Part shown: positions 1-10,068 of the stretch, one piece after another
Layout: each line of letters opens with the position of its first letter
How positions within the stretch are numbered: position 1 is the stretch's first letter
NCBI RefSeq assembly: GCF_021018805.1
Contig: NC_086253.1
Coordinates: 36,519,583 to 36,583,582 of the forward strand
DNA: 64,000 nt
DNA from: Prinia subflava
Lineage: Eukaryota; Chordata; Aves; Passeriformes; Cisticolidae
Direction: 5' to 3'
Program-made: the position numbers and the translations under genes
The notes under the pieces: model-generated
What the model was told of the DNA's origin: nothing
The model's input: only the letters and a program-made list of their open reading frames with translations
The model's database searches: none

Positions 1-423
1 GTAACTGGTAGGGCAACCACTTCTGTGATCTATGAACAAAAGACACAACACATCAGGCCAGCCCAGAAGCCACTCTCTCTCCTGTTTCTAACAGCAGTCA
101 GCTGCAGAAATTTAGGAAAAAAGTAAAATGGACACAAAAGGTGAAAATAGTCTTTTACAGTATGCTATGGTAACACTGCAACACAAGGTGTGTGTTATTC
201 TTCTCCCACTCTACTGGGCATATATCAGCTCAGGTTTCCTGAAGGTGAACTTGCCAGCCTGCAGTTAAACTGTCAAGGAAATAATGACGAAGGCCAGTAA
301 AAACAGCCCAGGCTAGCAGGAAATGCTGGTGGCCTTAACTCTTCTCAGCAGAACTACAGAAGGTTTAAAAATAGATGCAGTACTAAAACGGGTAATTGCT
401 TCAAACTTCTTTTTAATACTTAC
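1..423 (-). other. SPCS3: SPCS3 intron 3 (partial)
   Basis: Sequence downstream of the GTAAGT donor at 423. It is AT-rich non-coding DNA running off the window edge; no further SPCS3 exon is visible here. Confidence 0.8.
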
Positions 424-3400
424 ATTGTTTTTCGTTGAATATTCTGCGGACAGATATAGAAACAATTGTTTAACGTTCCAATCAAATATACTCTGCAGAT
501 GTATGCAAGTTAAGAAAAATATCATATTGCAGTTACATAACCTTGTTTTATTTTTACTAGATCTAAGTAGTCTATAATCAGTACAGTGAGCTCTTACCTT
601 TCAACTTACCTCATCTTACTCTTTAATCAGAGCACTGCCAGCAGTTTGAACACATTTTAATAATAATAAAATTATAGGTTTTTAGGTGGGTCTTCTTTTT
701 ACTATATATGAAACCTAGGAGCTATTTCTCCTCCAATAATTTAAGAGTTCTATATTTGACACTGCAAGCTAGTAACCAGAATCCTCTGCTAGACAACCTA
801 TTAGAAAACCTTAAACATGAAAGTCACAACAGAATTCTTCCATAAATACCCTCAAGGCAATTTTTTATACTATCAGAGAACCCTCGTATCCAAATACAGC
901 AACATTAAACAATATATAAATGCAAAATTGGTGAAGTGTAGGGAATTCAAAGAGCCCTTAATGCCCATGTTAGAGAAATTAGAATATGGGAAGTATTTCA
1001 TACAGGGACCCCAAAAATTATCAAGTTTGATTCTCTACTGACAACAAAGAAAGCTCATTTGACTCAACAATTCTCTGCTCAGATTTTTGATCAACAGTAA
1101 ATAACTGATGACTGCCATTTGAGACAGTATAATAATGCTGGGATTCTAATTAGTTGTCTGTTTATTTAACAATAATGTGTGACTGCTAAGGAAAAGACTT
1201 TTTAATTCACAATAGAGATTAACTGTAATTTTTATTTCTTAGTCCTCTTTTGTATTCTATTTGCCATTCTCTCAAAGAATAAACAGATTCCCTAACCAGC
1301 CTCAAAATTATTTTTCTTTTTCCACTCATCCCATGACAAACACATTTTTAGGCTACTAATTGAAAGGGCAAGAAAGGAAAGAATTAAATATTTAACTGCT
1401 GTCTGCTGTCACTGCAGACTGGGTAGAAATATTTTACTTGAACATTTTTTGTCATCTGGCTCAAAATATCAAACACAATTCTGAAGCTCTCCTTGACAGG
1501 ATTTCTCATCACTTGCAAAAGTTAGCAATGAATTAAATAAGCTTAAAGGAGTTTGTGAAAATTACATGTTCCCCTTTCCTTTGCCTAGTTCCTTTTTCTA
1601 ACTGCCATTTTATTTAACAACGTCTTTCTAGTAGTTAAGATAATGTACCTGTATCTCTTTACAAATTCGGAACAAAAACCCTACCAGACAGTTGCGTTTT
1701 ACATGTCTAAATATTGCAAGCTTTATTTATGCCACGAGAAATTTAATCAGAATTTGTAAAAAAAATTTAAAAGGCTGTTACTAGTAGAAGTCATTCAAAC
1801 ATGGAATCTTTATGCCCACGTATTGCAGGCTAATCCTTGTACAAGAACCTTTCTTTTAGAGGTCCTGTCCTGCCTTGCTCTGCCTCTCTCTCTACACAAC
1901 GTGTACAAGTCTATGCATCTACTTCAGAATTTCAGTCTCTGATTTTAATATGTATAAGCATCTCAGAAGTAAAACTCAGTCTTAGGAGCTTACCTCTCCT
2001 GCTTCCAGTTGATTAAAAAAACCCTCTTATTCCTGTGCAGACCGACTTGCAAAAATCTGATTAGCCTGTTTATCCAGCATTTGTATCAAGAGTTGTATTT
2101 TATGTGGTCTGCTCACACAACACATTCTTCTTCAAAAGAGTGAAACCAGAACACAGGTAATCACTATCTTGCCTAATAGTGACAAAAATCAGCAGACAGG
2201 GAAAAATCCCAGGATTCTGAGACCAGTTGCAAAACACAGTGTAGTGTAATCACCTGAACATGCCACCAATTATTTGGTACAAACTTCTGCAGAAAAACTC
2301 TTTCAAGAGCCTAAATCCAGACTAGCAGAGAAGCAAAGAAGTACAAAAGAGAAACTGCAAAATTGCAACCGCAATTGAGAAACAGGCCAAAACACGATGT
2401 GATCAATTTTTTAGTAAATCATACGCTTCCCAATGTATTTCATACATTACTAAAGATCAGAGCATTTAACATCTAAGCAAGTAAAGAATTACAATGCCTT
2501 TTTTACTCTTAGGAGAAGACAGGTACTTCTACACAGCCATCACACAGTCAGAACTTAGAAAGCCTCGCAACAAGGTGCAGTGAAAGGTGCAGTTCCTAGG
2601 TTAGGTATGACATTCAAAATAGTATGCTATATGAACCCTACCATTAATTCATTCTTCAAACAACACATTTCATTTAAAAGTAATAATGTCTAGATGTTAA
2701 ACTGCACTCCCCATTATTAGATCCAGTGCACTTCACAATAAGCCTGATTTTAAAAACAGGCATTCAACAACTTGTCACCTACTACAGACCAAATGGCTGG
2801 TTTAAGTTCTATTTCACTGCCATAGCTACGTAAAATACTATTTTTAGTTGCTTTAAATTTTTTTTTTAAGACAAATTGCTAGTTTTCCCCAAGTCCTGAA
2901 TATCTGAAGATTATAAGACAACAAAAACAGACATTAAAGTGTTCTTATTCCAAAAAGTTTGCAAACCATTTTTTCCACTAAGGATATCTGCAGTTATGTC
3001 AAATGTGACAAATCCCAGATCACTTCTTTCTCTAGGTCCAGTGAAATCTTCTACATTTTTTCTAAGAAAAGAAAACACAACAAGATTATCCTTTCTCATT
3101 ATTTGTCTTTTACACACTACATAAATTGTGGTTCTTATTGGATATTTCCCTCATCCAGTTTTTGTATTTTGTTTTAAATACTTCTAGTTAAAATATAATC
3201 AACATTACAAACTAACATCTACCTTCCAGAAATTATGGTGTCCCAGTTTTAAATGTCAGCCCTTGCCACCACAGTGTCAAAGACATACAAGTAGTCTATT
3301 GACTTCTTCCTGTTAACATAAACCTGTATTTAAGCTGGACTACATTTCATTTTAGTAAAGCATGTTTTAACATCCCCAAATATGTAAAACTGATTGGGAC

Positions 3401-5563
3401 ACCACCAGCATAGCAATCTGATGGCAACCATTTTCCATATTATTTCTTAATTGTCCTTGAAAAAACAAAGCCTTTCGAGGTCTGACCATTCCAACAAATC
3501 AGTTCATGTGCATAGTTCACACAAGTTTCAAGATTTATTCCTGTAATGTATTTAAGTAACAGCATGAAGAAAATAGTTATTTTCCTCTACATTCTGGAAA
3601 ACTGAGTAATTTTGGAAGGCTTTATTATAAACTTACATTTGGAACAGCACTTCATGTTGCCACACTAAACCACAACAAAAAGAGCATTTGGAAAATAACA
3701 GACACACAGCAGATATTTCCATATGTATTCATAAAAATTATCAATTTACCAAACTTACCATCTAAAAAGAGAAATACCATAAGCAATTAGCTTGGCAATA
3801 AACTGTGAACCTCAATTCCTCATGGAACAATGTTTTTATGAATTATGAACTTCACAGTTATTTTGGTGATAGTTAAGGAAACCATCACCAAATCTTCACA
3901 ATTTAGGCATTGGTATGAATTTCCATCCATTTGCAAAAAGCAGTATCTTTTTAAGCGGTAAACCTTCTCAAGCACTTGACCACTTAACCACTGTCAGTCA
4001 GGTGGTATAGCAGCCCTTAAGCTTGGGATGTCCAGAACTTCTCAGACATTCAAGAGAAGCAGCTTAGGTATAACATCTCCCAGTAACACCAGATGTGTGC
4101 ATCACAGAATGGACTAGCAGTACACATTTCACCCAAATTAGGCATCAGTATGCTGCTGCATATATGCTGAGCTCACCATAACACTCCAAGACATGCTTTT
4201 ATGCCATTTTTATGCTGTTGCAATCCTCAGTGTAGCATGAATACAGGTGTGGTTTATTTATTTATTTATTTTCCCTGTGGTATTAAACCCGTATGAAAGG
4301 TGATGGCATTCCCCTTATTTGCATTCATCTCTCCTTTCAAGTCCTGCTATTAGGCATCCACTGGTGCCATTTACCTTGGGGTGGTTCCAAAGCTCCACAG
4401 AATCTTCACCAAATCTTCCCAGAATGACCTGGGTTGGAAGGGACTTTAAAGACCACCAAGTTCCAACCTCCCTGACATGGACAGGGACACCTTTCACTAG
4501 ACCAAGTTGTGCAGAGCTCCATCCAACCTGGCACTAAACACTTCCAAAAGTGGGCTGCTTTAGCTCCCTAATCTGGACCAAAACCACCCAAACAAAAAAA
4601 AAAAAAAAAAAACATGAGCTGAGTTAAAGCAGCTCAGTAAAGTGCCCTATGAGCCAGATTCCTTTGGTTAAGAACCACGTGGCAAAATCGGGAGCACAGA
4701 CCTCCACTCACTGGTGGCTGTAACAGCTGCTCAAATGCTTGTGAAACTACTGCCCTCCACACCACACATACTTAACAGAAGTCTTCTGTGACGAAGTCTC
4801 CTTTCAGAGAAAAAAATCACCCCTAACCAACACAAAAATTGGGAAAAAACGGTCCTCCAGCACAAGTTTGCATCAGTATATCTTATGTGTAGGCAACACG
4901 TTTTGATGAGGTATGGTGTCCTACACCTGGTGCATTTGGCAGAGAAGAAGGCACTTTGCTGCCACAGGACAGGAGGTGTGCTAGGTTATCAATGGAGAAA
5001 CGCAAGAGAACAACTAATTGACAGAAAAAGCTACAAATGTTCATAGGACAAACTGCACGTTCCTCTCGGTCCCTGCCCTGCACAACGGCGGGCAGAGCTG
5101 GCTCCACTCCGCCGTGAGCTGGGCTCCCGGGGCCGCGCTGGGTGCAGGGCGGCCGGGCCGGTCCCTGAGCGCCGCCCCGGCTCCCGCCCGGCCGCGCCGT
5201 CGTGGGGCTCCCCCATTGGCCCGGCCGGCGGCGCAGGAGGCCGAGCCCCGAGCGCCACGCGGGGCGCCGGGGGGCGGCCAGCCCTGCCGTCAGCGTTCCC
5301 TCACCCGCCCGGCCCTCGCCCTCGGCTCCCGAACCCGTCACCTCCCCAGCGGGCAGCGCCTGCAGCCCGCCCGGCCCGGCCCTCCCCCGCCACTCCCTTC
5401 CCTCTGCCCGCCGCACTCACAGCGTGACCCGGGAGACGGCGATGCGGACGGGCACACTGCGCTCCTTGAAGGCGGTGGTGATGAAGCAGCCGAAGGTGAG
5501 CGCCGCCATCACGCTCAGCGAGAAGGCGAAGAGCGAGTTGGCCCGGGACAGCACCGTGTTCAT
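424..5563 (-). CDS. SPCS3: SPCS3, signal peptidase complex subunit 3 (5' half, three coding exons)
   Basis: Encodes the N-terminal 98 or so residues of the signal peptidase complex subunit SPC22/23 (family length about 180), a type II ER membrane protein that supports removal of signal peptides from secretory proteins. Coding exon 1 is 5563-5421 (starts [17 protein letters not shown], one hydrophobic membrane segment at about residues 10-32). Exon 2 is 3061-2988 ([17 protein letters not shown]). Exon 3 is 500-424 ([19 protein letters not shown]). All reading phases agree: exon 1 ends in phase 2 with donor GTGAGT, exon 2 is 74 nt, exon 3 is 77 nt and ends at AAC AAT followed by GTAAGT. The exon 2/exon 3 junction uses a U12-type AT-AC intron. 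The ATG at 5563 gives the family's conserved N-terminus. The remaining exons lie left of position 1. No lesion is seen, so the gene looks functional; identity is very secure from family knowledge. Confidence 0.97.
501..2987 (-). other. SPCS3: U12-type AT-AC intron of SPCS3 (intron 2)
   Basis: Read on the minus strand, exon 2 ends ...ACTGCAG and the intron begins ATATCCTT, the U12-type 5' splice-site consensus. It ends TTGCATAC, with TTTCTTAAC (517-509) as the U12 branch-site match about 10 nt before the terminal AC. Joining G from exon 2 to AT from exon 3 gives the expected Asp codon ([12 protein letters not shown]), whereas no GT donor near 2988 keeps the conserved protein. The intron interior (2,487 bp) is AT-rich and I see no other gene in it. 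Confidence 0.92.
3062..5420 (-). other. SPCS3: SPCS3 intron 1
   Basis: U2-type GT-AG intron of 2,359 bp between coding exons 1 and 2. It holds an antisense CR1 tail (about 4,395-4,556), an A-run near 4,595-4,612 and, at its 5' end, the left part of the CpG island. No additional exon is recognised. Confidence 0.85.
4395..4556 (-). repeat. CR1 LINE 3' end, antisense
   Basis: The plus strand reads GACCTGGGTTGGAAGGGACT, then CCACCAAGTTCCAACCTCCC, ACATGGACAGGGACACC, a TAGACCAAGTTG-like stretch and CATCCAACCTGGCACTAAACA. This is the typical reverse complement of an avian CR1 3' terminus. It is moderately diverged and 5'-truncated, as usual for CR1. Confidence 0.88.
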
Positions 5564-5830
5564 CTCCCCGCTGGGCCCGGCCGGGGCTGCGGCCGCTGCT
5601 CGGGCGGGGCGGGCGCGCGGACGCAGCAGGAAGCGGGCGGCGGCGGACAAGGGGCGCGCGCGCGACCGCCGGGAGGGGGCGTGGCCTCGCCCCGCCTGGG
5701 CGGGCTCTGGGAGGCCACGCCCCCTCCCCCTTCCGCCAGGAGATGGGCGGGGCCGGGCCGGGCGCGACATGGCGGCCGTGCTGGTGCTGACGCTAGAGGG
5801 TGGGCTCGGTACCCGCCTGCCTGCGTGCCT
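5060..5830. promoter_or_regulatory. SPCS3: CpG-island promoter of SPCS3
   Basis: About 770 bp of very GC- and CpG-rich sequence in an otherwise AT-rich window, covering SPCS3 coding exon 1, its 5' UTR and upstream DNA. GC boxes (GGGCGG) occur at several points (for example 5,698-5,703 and near 5,744). A perfect 18-bp inverted repeat lies at 5,671-5,688 and 5,711-5,728. ATGGCGGC at 5,769-5,776 matches the YY1 initiator-type motif. No TATA box is obvious, as expected for a housekeeping promoter. The exact start site cannot be read from sequence; it is probably between 5,590 and 5,780 on the minus strand. Confidence 0.85.
5671..5728. promoter_or_regulatory. Perfect inverted repeat with nested GC boxes
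   Basis: GGGAGGGGGCGTGGCCTC at 5,671-5,688 is the exact reverse complement of 5,711-5,728. The 22-nt spacer itself contains an inverted CCCGCC / GGCGGG pair. The GGGGGCGTGG cores resemble SP/KLF-family binding sites. It lies about 110-165 bp upstream of the SPCS3 start codon. Confidence 0.7.
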
Positions 5831-5909
5831 GCCGCCGCCTGTGTTCCCAGGGCACTCCTTACAGGAGAGTTGGGATTTGTCTCTCTGTTGGATTTTTACA
5901 TTCGTATAG
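5769..5909 (+). other. Possible divergent short reading frame at the CpG island
   Basis: An ATG in a reasonable context (GCGACATGG) opens a 46-codon frame beginning [12 protein letters not shown] possible splice donor, GAGG/GTGGGC, falls after the tenth codon. It faces away from SPCS3, as a divergent transcript from a bidirectional promoter would. The ATG also sits inside the YY1-like motif, so it may simply be promoter sequence. No family is recognised. Confidence 0.15.
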
Positions 5910-7194
5910 TAAAGCGTTAATAAATTTTAGGCGAAGGCTTGCATTTTCAATTGTTGTCTGTATCTTGCCTTCCCTGGTACAGTGATTTGCCATTCCCGCC
6001 TCCCTTGTTTCCTCTAGGATATGCCTATTCATTTTCGTGTCGGTATGTCAAGCTTCTTGCCTAGACATTTCCTTTAGTAGCTGGGCTTGTTTCAGCTACT
6101 TTTACAAAGAAAAATCCTTTTTCGTTGCCTGATGGCATGATGATCTCACACCGTTGGCAAGATGAGGCAGCTTTTCAACTTACCCCACCAATTTGTTTGA
6201 AATTTCAATTCCAATTGGTGCCAGCAAAGATAAGTTTATGTAGTGAGGTGATTCCTGGCTCCTCCTGGGGCCTCTGTTTGGTGCCTATTCCTGCTTCCCG
6301 GACCTGCAGCATTATCAGTGTGAGAACCAAGGGGAGTGACAGCTTTTACAATGCTTTGGGGTCGATTTGTTTTTTGGTGTTCCCAACCACTCTATTCGTC
6401 TGTATTAATTATACCAGGCCAAATTAACGGAGATTTCTCGGGGCTGCCGACAGGTGTCAGCAGTGACTCAGCTGTGTTCAATTTCCTCTTGCCAGCCCTA
6501 AGGTTCCAGAGCAGGAAAAGGAGCCCAGATGACTGTCATGTATGAAAAGGAGATCGCTACAGTCAGTCGGCAGGTTAGGGATCCATGCTGTGCTTCCGAG
6601 GGCTTAAGCAAGATTGTATGGGAAACTGGGGCTCAGAAGCGGAGTGATTCCATGTGCCAGGCTTTGTTTCTGTGTTGCTGGTGTGCTATGGGCAAGCAAG
6701 AACATCTCAAATGAGCTGCCTGCCAGGGCCCCTGCACTCACTGTACTCTGTTCCTGTCCTTTTATCTCCTGCTGTTGCATTCTAACACTATTTGTGTTTG
6801 CTGTTCTCCATTTTGCCTCTCAAAATGTTTGCCTGTCTACACTGCATTCCTTGCCTGTAAAAGCAAAGGATCTGGTGGCAGGATTTGAAACGAAGAGCAA
6901 AGACAAAAGAGAGACTCATTGCTCACAGTCCTCAGATGAAAAGCTTACTAGTGCCGCCAAAATGCTCTTTGCTTCTGAGCACATCCGCTGCAGCAGCAGT
7001 CATTCTGGCTGGTTTGCAGGAGACAGTCTGCAACAGCAGTTGCTGTTACTCTTTCCAAAGCTGGCACGCCTCTCCTTCGAAAGGTGCTGCTCTGCTAGTG
7101 TTGGAGCAGCAAGGTCTTCCTCTCAATGCACTGTGTTCTAGCATGACTCCCCATTCCCCTGGAGAGGGAATTTTTAGAGCTGTTTCTTTTCTTG
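5910..7194. other. Intergenic stretch, nothing recognised
   Basis: Between the CpG island and the first kinase exon. Several short open frames occur but none resembles a known family or the missing 5' exons of the kinase. Confidence 0.6.
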
Positions 7195-7232
7195 TGTGAT
7201 GAAATCACAGCACTGTGATGAAATCACAGCAC
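7195..7232. repeat. 19-bp perfect tandem duplication
   Basis: TGTGATGAAATCACAGCAC occurs twice back to back (7,195-7,213 and 7,214-7,232). Each copy contains a short palindrome, TGTGAT-GAA-ATCACA. It lies 37 bp before the first kinase exon of this block. Confidence 0.9.
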
Positions 7233-7268
7233 TCATTTTTGCCCTCCTGTTTCTGTTTTCTCTCTCAG

Positions 7269-9952
7269 TGTCTTCAAGGACTGGATTTCCTTCACTCAAA
7301 CCATGTGGTCCATCGAGATTTGAAGAGCCGCAACATCCTTCTCAGAACGGACGGCTCTGTCAAGCTGGGTGAGTATATTCTTGGTCAGGTGCAGCATTCC
7401 AGGGATGTGAGTGTGGGGCTGCTTTTGAGTGACTGCCAGCTCCCCAAAAATGCTGCTGGTGGCAGTGCAGGAGCCCCTGCAGTGAGCTGGCGACAGGGTT
7501 GCAACGTGCACAGACGTATCGCAAGCAGCAAGCAGTCCAGAGCGTCATTGCTCCCGTGTATGTCCTTCCCAGAGTGAGGGAGCCACAAGTCGAAAGCTTC
7601 AGGAGAACAAAAGCCACTGCTGGAGGCAGTGTAAAAAGCGTGGGGATTTTTTAAGTAGCCAATGGCATATTTCCTTGGCTAAAGTCTTGAGGAAACAGAG
7701 TAGGGACAGCTGTCCAGAGGATTCAACAGCACATTCTCAAACTTACACTGGGGAGTTCTTTCATTTGGTTTCCTAATGGCATAGTATGAAAATAAAAGCA
7801 GTCTTTTGCTTTCTCCCCAACTGATTTTGGCCTCTCTGCTCAACTCACTCCTGAGCAGAATAGACGCAGCTCCGTGGTCAGGACTCCTTGGTGGAGGGCA
7901 CCTGAAGTGGTGCAAGGTCAACCATATGGCTTCAAAGCAGACATCTGGTCATTTGGAGTAGTGGGAATGGAAATGGTGGATCGAGAAGTTCTTTACTGGA
8001 ATGAAAATAGTCACTGGGCAAGGTGCAAATACTTGGATCCTGCTGTCTTCCTCACCTATCCCACATTCTGTGCAATTGGACAAAATCCCAATCACTTCCA
8101 GCCCGGTCCCCTTCTAAAAATGTCCCTGCAGCACATCAGCATGTGCTGTAGGTTTGGTTGCATCAGTGGGGGAACTCAAGCCTTACTGCACACAAACAAT
8201 CTCCATTCTCAGACAACGTTTTGCTTTCACTTAGAAGTCATTCCAGCTCTTTTGGCTGTGGCAATGGCCCTAGTAATAGGAAACAAGTGTCTTAGAACTG
8301 GTGTTATCTTTCCTGAAAAGAAGGCAAGAAACCCAAACCCAACCAAGTTTCTAAAACAGTGGTTTTGAGAGAAGAAGTGCACCCCCATTCTTCTCACAGG
8401 GAAACTTGCCCAAAACGTGGCCACGAGGGTGTCAAGGCCAGAGTCTCTTGTGCTTCTTGGGCAGTGTTGCTGAAATGCTCAGTAACCATGTTTCTTTCAT
8501 AACCCAAGCCACTTTCTCCATGTCACCAAGCTGAAGCCTGGTGATGTGGAGAGCCTGCCAAAAGCACCCCTTTGTTTCCTGGCACTTTCTAGGATGGGCA
8601 TAGCATTAAGGCATTGACTTGAGTATCCCAATGGGCAGAGGGCTAGCGCAGGGACGGCACTTCTCCTTCTTCTGAGTTGACTGTGGAAAGGTTTCCTTTT
8701 GCCACATAAGGGAAGCTGAAATTTGCAGTCAGCTGAGAGACAGAACTGCAGGTGTTTCCTGTGTGTCCAGTCAGGCATTTTCATCCCAGTACATCTGTGC
8801 AGGCATCTTAATGTGTCTGTGTTGAATGTGAGCTTCTAAATGTTTGTTTCCTTACCTGAGGAATAAGGGATGGATTTCCTTTCTTTACTTTCAATTGGCA
8901 TTGCTTTCAAGAACAAAGCAAAAGGCGGGATGTCTTTTGGTTTATGGCAGCTGTGCTTAAGGGGCCAACAAGCACTGCAGAGATGCCTTTCATGTAATAA
9001 TGCTTGGAAATAGAGTTAGTTACTGTAGCAAGGTCCCTCTTCCAAAAAGCCTGTTGAGCTGGTGTCAATGGTCAGAGAAGGAAAGATGCTTTTACTGATG
9101 TAGTTGCCACTAACTAGGTCAGTCAATGCAATCAGCTGCCAAGACAAGATCTACTGGATGTTGGAAATGCTGCAACTGCACTGGGGTTTGGGTTTTTGTT
9201 GATACAGGAGAGTCATCTCTGCCTTTCTGCCAGGGCACAATCTGCCACTGCAGAGTGGAGTTTAAACAATGCAGTCTGGGAGGGCAGTTACAGATGGGAA
9301 AGCAGCCGGTGAGAGACTGGTGTTTCCTTTTTCTCCAGGCTCAGTTCATGATAGTGGCAGAAGGGATGCCAGAGCTGCGCAAGCCCCACCTAGTCTCGCC
9401 TTGGCTGCGTGACTTCCTGCGCTGCTGCCTGCAGAGAGACGAGGCGCAGCGCTGGTCTGCCAAGGAGCTCCTGCAGGTAAAATGCCAAGGGGCTGCAGGT
9501 GAAACCGTGCCTGAGGGATGGGCTCCTCCTCCACTGAAGTCCAAGGCATCAGATGAACCCCCCTTCTCTTCAGCTCCACTCTTGGTGCTGTTCAAATGAA
9601 AACAGTGAGCAATCCTAGACTGGGCTGGGCTGTCTGGGGAGCAGGGACATCTTTTAAGGGATCAAGATGCTCATACGTGAAATATTTCCAGTGGTGGGGC
9701 ACTTACCACCTCTTGCAGCAAGCTGTGCCAGTGTTGCCCCACGCTCCTTAGTTAGACCTTCTCTGACTCAATCCTCTTTCCATTGAAAAAACATTGCCCT
9801 GGCTTTGAAACTCTTAGCTTGGAAAGTAATGGTTTGTTGTTGTTTATTTTCCCTTTGTGCAGCATCAGTTTTTAACGTCAGCCAAGCCTGCGTCGAACCT
9901 GATACCTCTCATGGTTTCAGTGAAGAAGTGGAAGGAGAAGAGAAGAACATGA
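7269..9952 (+). pseudogene. PAK-like Ser/Thr kinase, C-lobe and C-terminus (5'-truncated, broken splice site)
   Basis: Four exons match the second half of a p21-activated kinase (STE20 group). C1 7269-7368 holds [19 protein letters not shown] with the catalytic HRD at 7,311-7,319 and the following K and N. C2, 7821 to about 8022, holds DFG (7,823-7,831), an LTPEQNRRSS activation loop, VRTPWWRAPE and YGFKADIWSFG. C3 9339-9476 holds GMPELRKPHLVSPWLRDFL and ends SAKELLQ. C4 9863-9952 holds HQFLTSAKPASNLIPL and a TGA stop. C1 to C2 joins in phase (G+CT), but the acceptor before C2 is CCCCAA rather than CCCCAG. The C2 donor is unclear: the only nearby GT (8,023) gives phase 2 whereas C3 needs phase 0. 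A PAK invariant Gly before TPxW is Arg. No N-lobe exons lie upstream; they appear only at 20.3-23.2 kb. Probably a decayed member of the avian PAK3-like family. Confidence 0.88.
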
Positions 9953-10068
9953 AAAATCACTTGAGAACTGTTTTCTCCATAACCAGTTTAGAGTAGGATT
10001 GTAGAGTAGCATTGTAGCTAGCTAGTACTGTAGGGTAGGATGGTAGCATAGGACTGTAAACAAATAAA
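9953..10068 (+). terminator. 3' UTR and polyadenylation signal of the kinase C-half
   Basis: AATAAA at 10,063-10,068 follows the kinase stop codon by 110 nt, so this block keeps a gene-like 3' end. The UTR contains imperfect repeats of a GTAG(A/G)GTAGGATTGTAG-type unit between about 9,990 and 10,060. Confidence 0.6.

Noticed and set aside
2911..3117. GT donors downstream of 2,988 (for example at CTTA/GTGG) for SPCS3 exon 2
   Set aside because: They would insert unconserved residues and break the [12 protein letters not shown] junction; the AT-AC sites give an exact fit.
4883..5920. Long open frames (up to 300 codons) on both strands through the CpG island
   Set aside because: They are Pro/Arg/Ala/Gly-rich shadows of GC-rich promoter DNA. 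Only the SPCS3 frame 5563-5421 shows homology and proper splice phase.
7874..8368. 164-codon open frame treated as a stand-alone kinase gene
   Set aside because: The homology begins earlier (7,821) and ends near 8,020; the tail is intronic read-through.
9126..9599. 157-codon open frame treated as one gene
   Set aside because: Only 9,339-9,476 matches PAK and it has clean AG and GT borders. The rest is intron.
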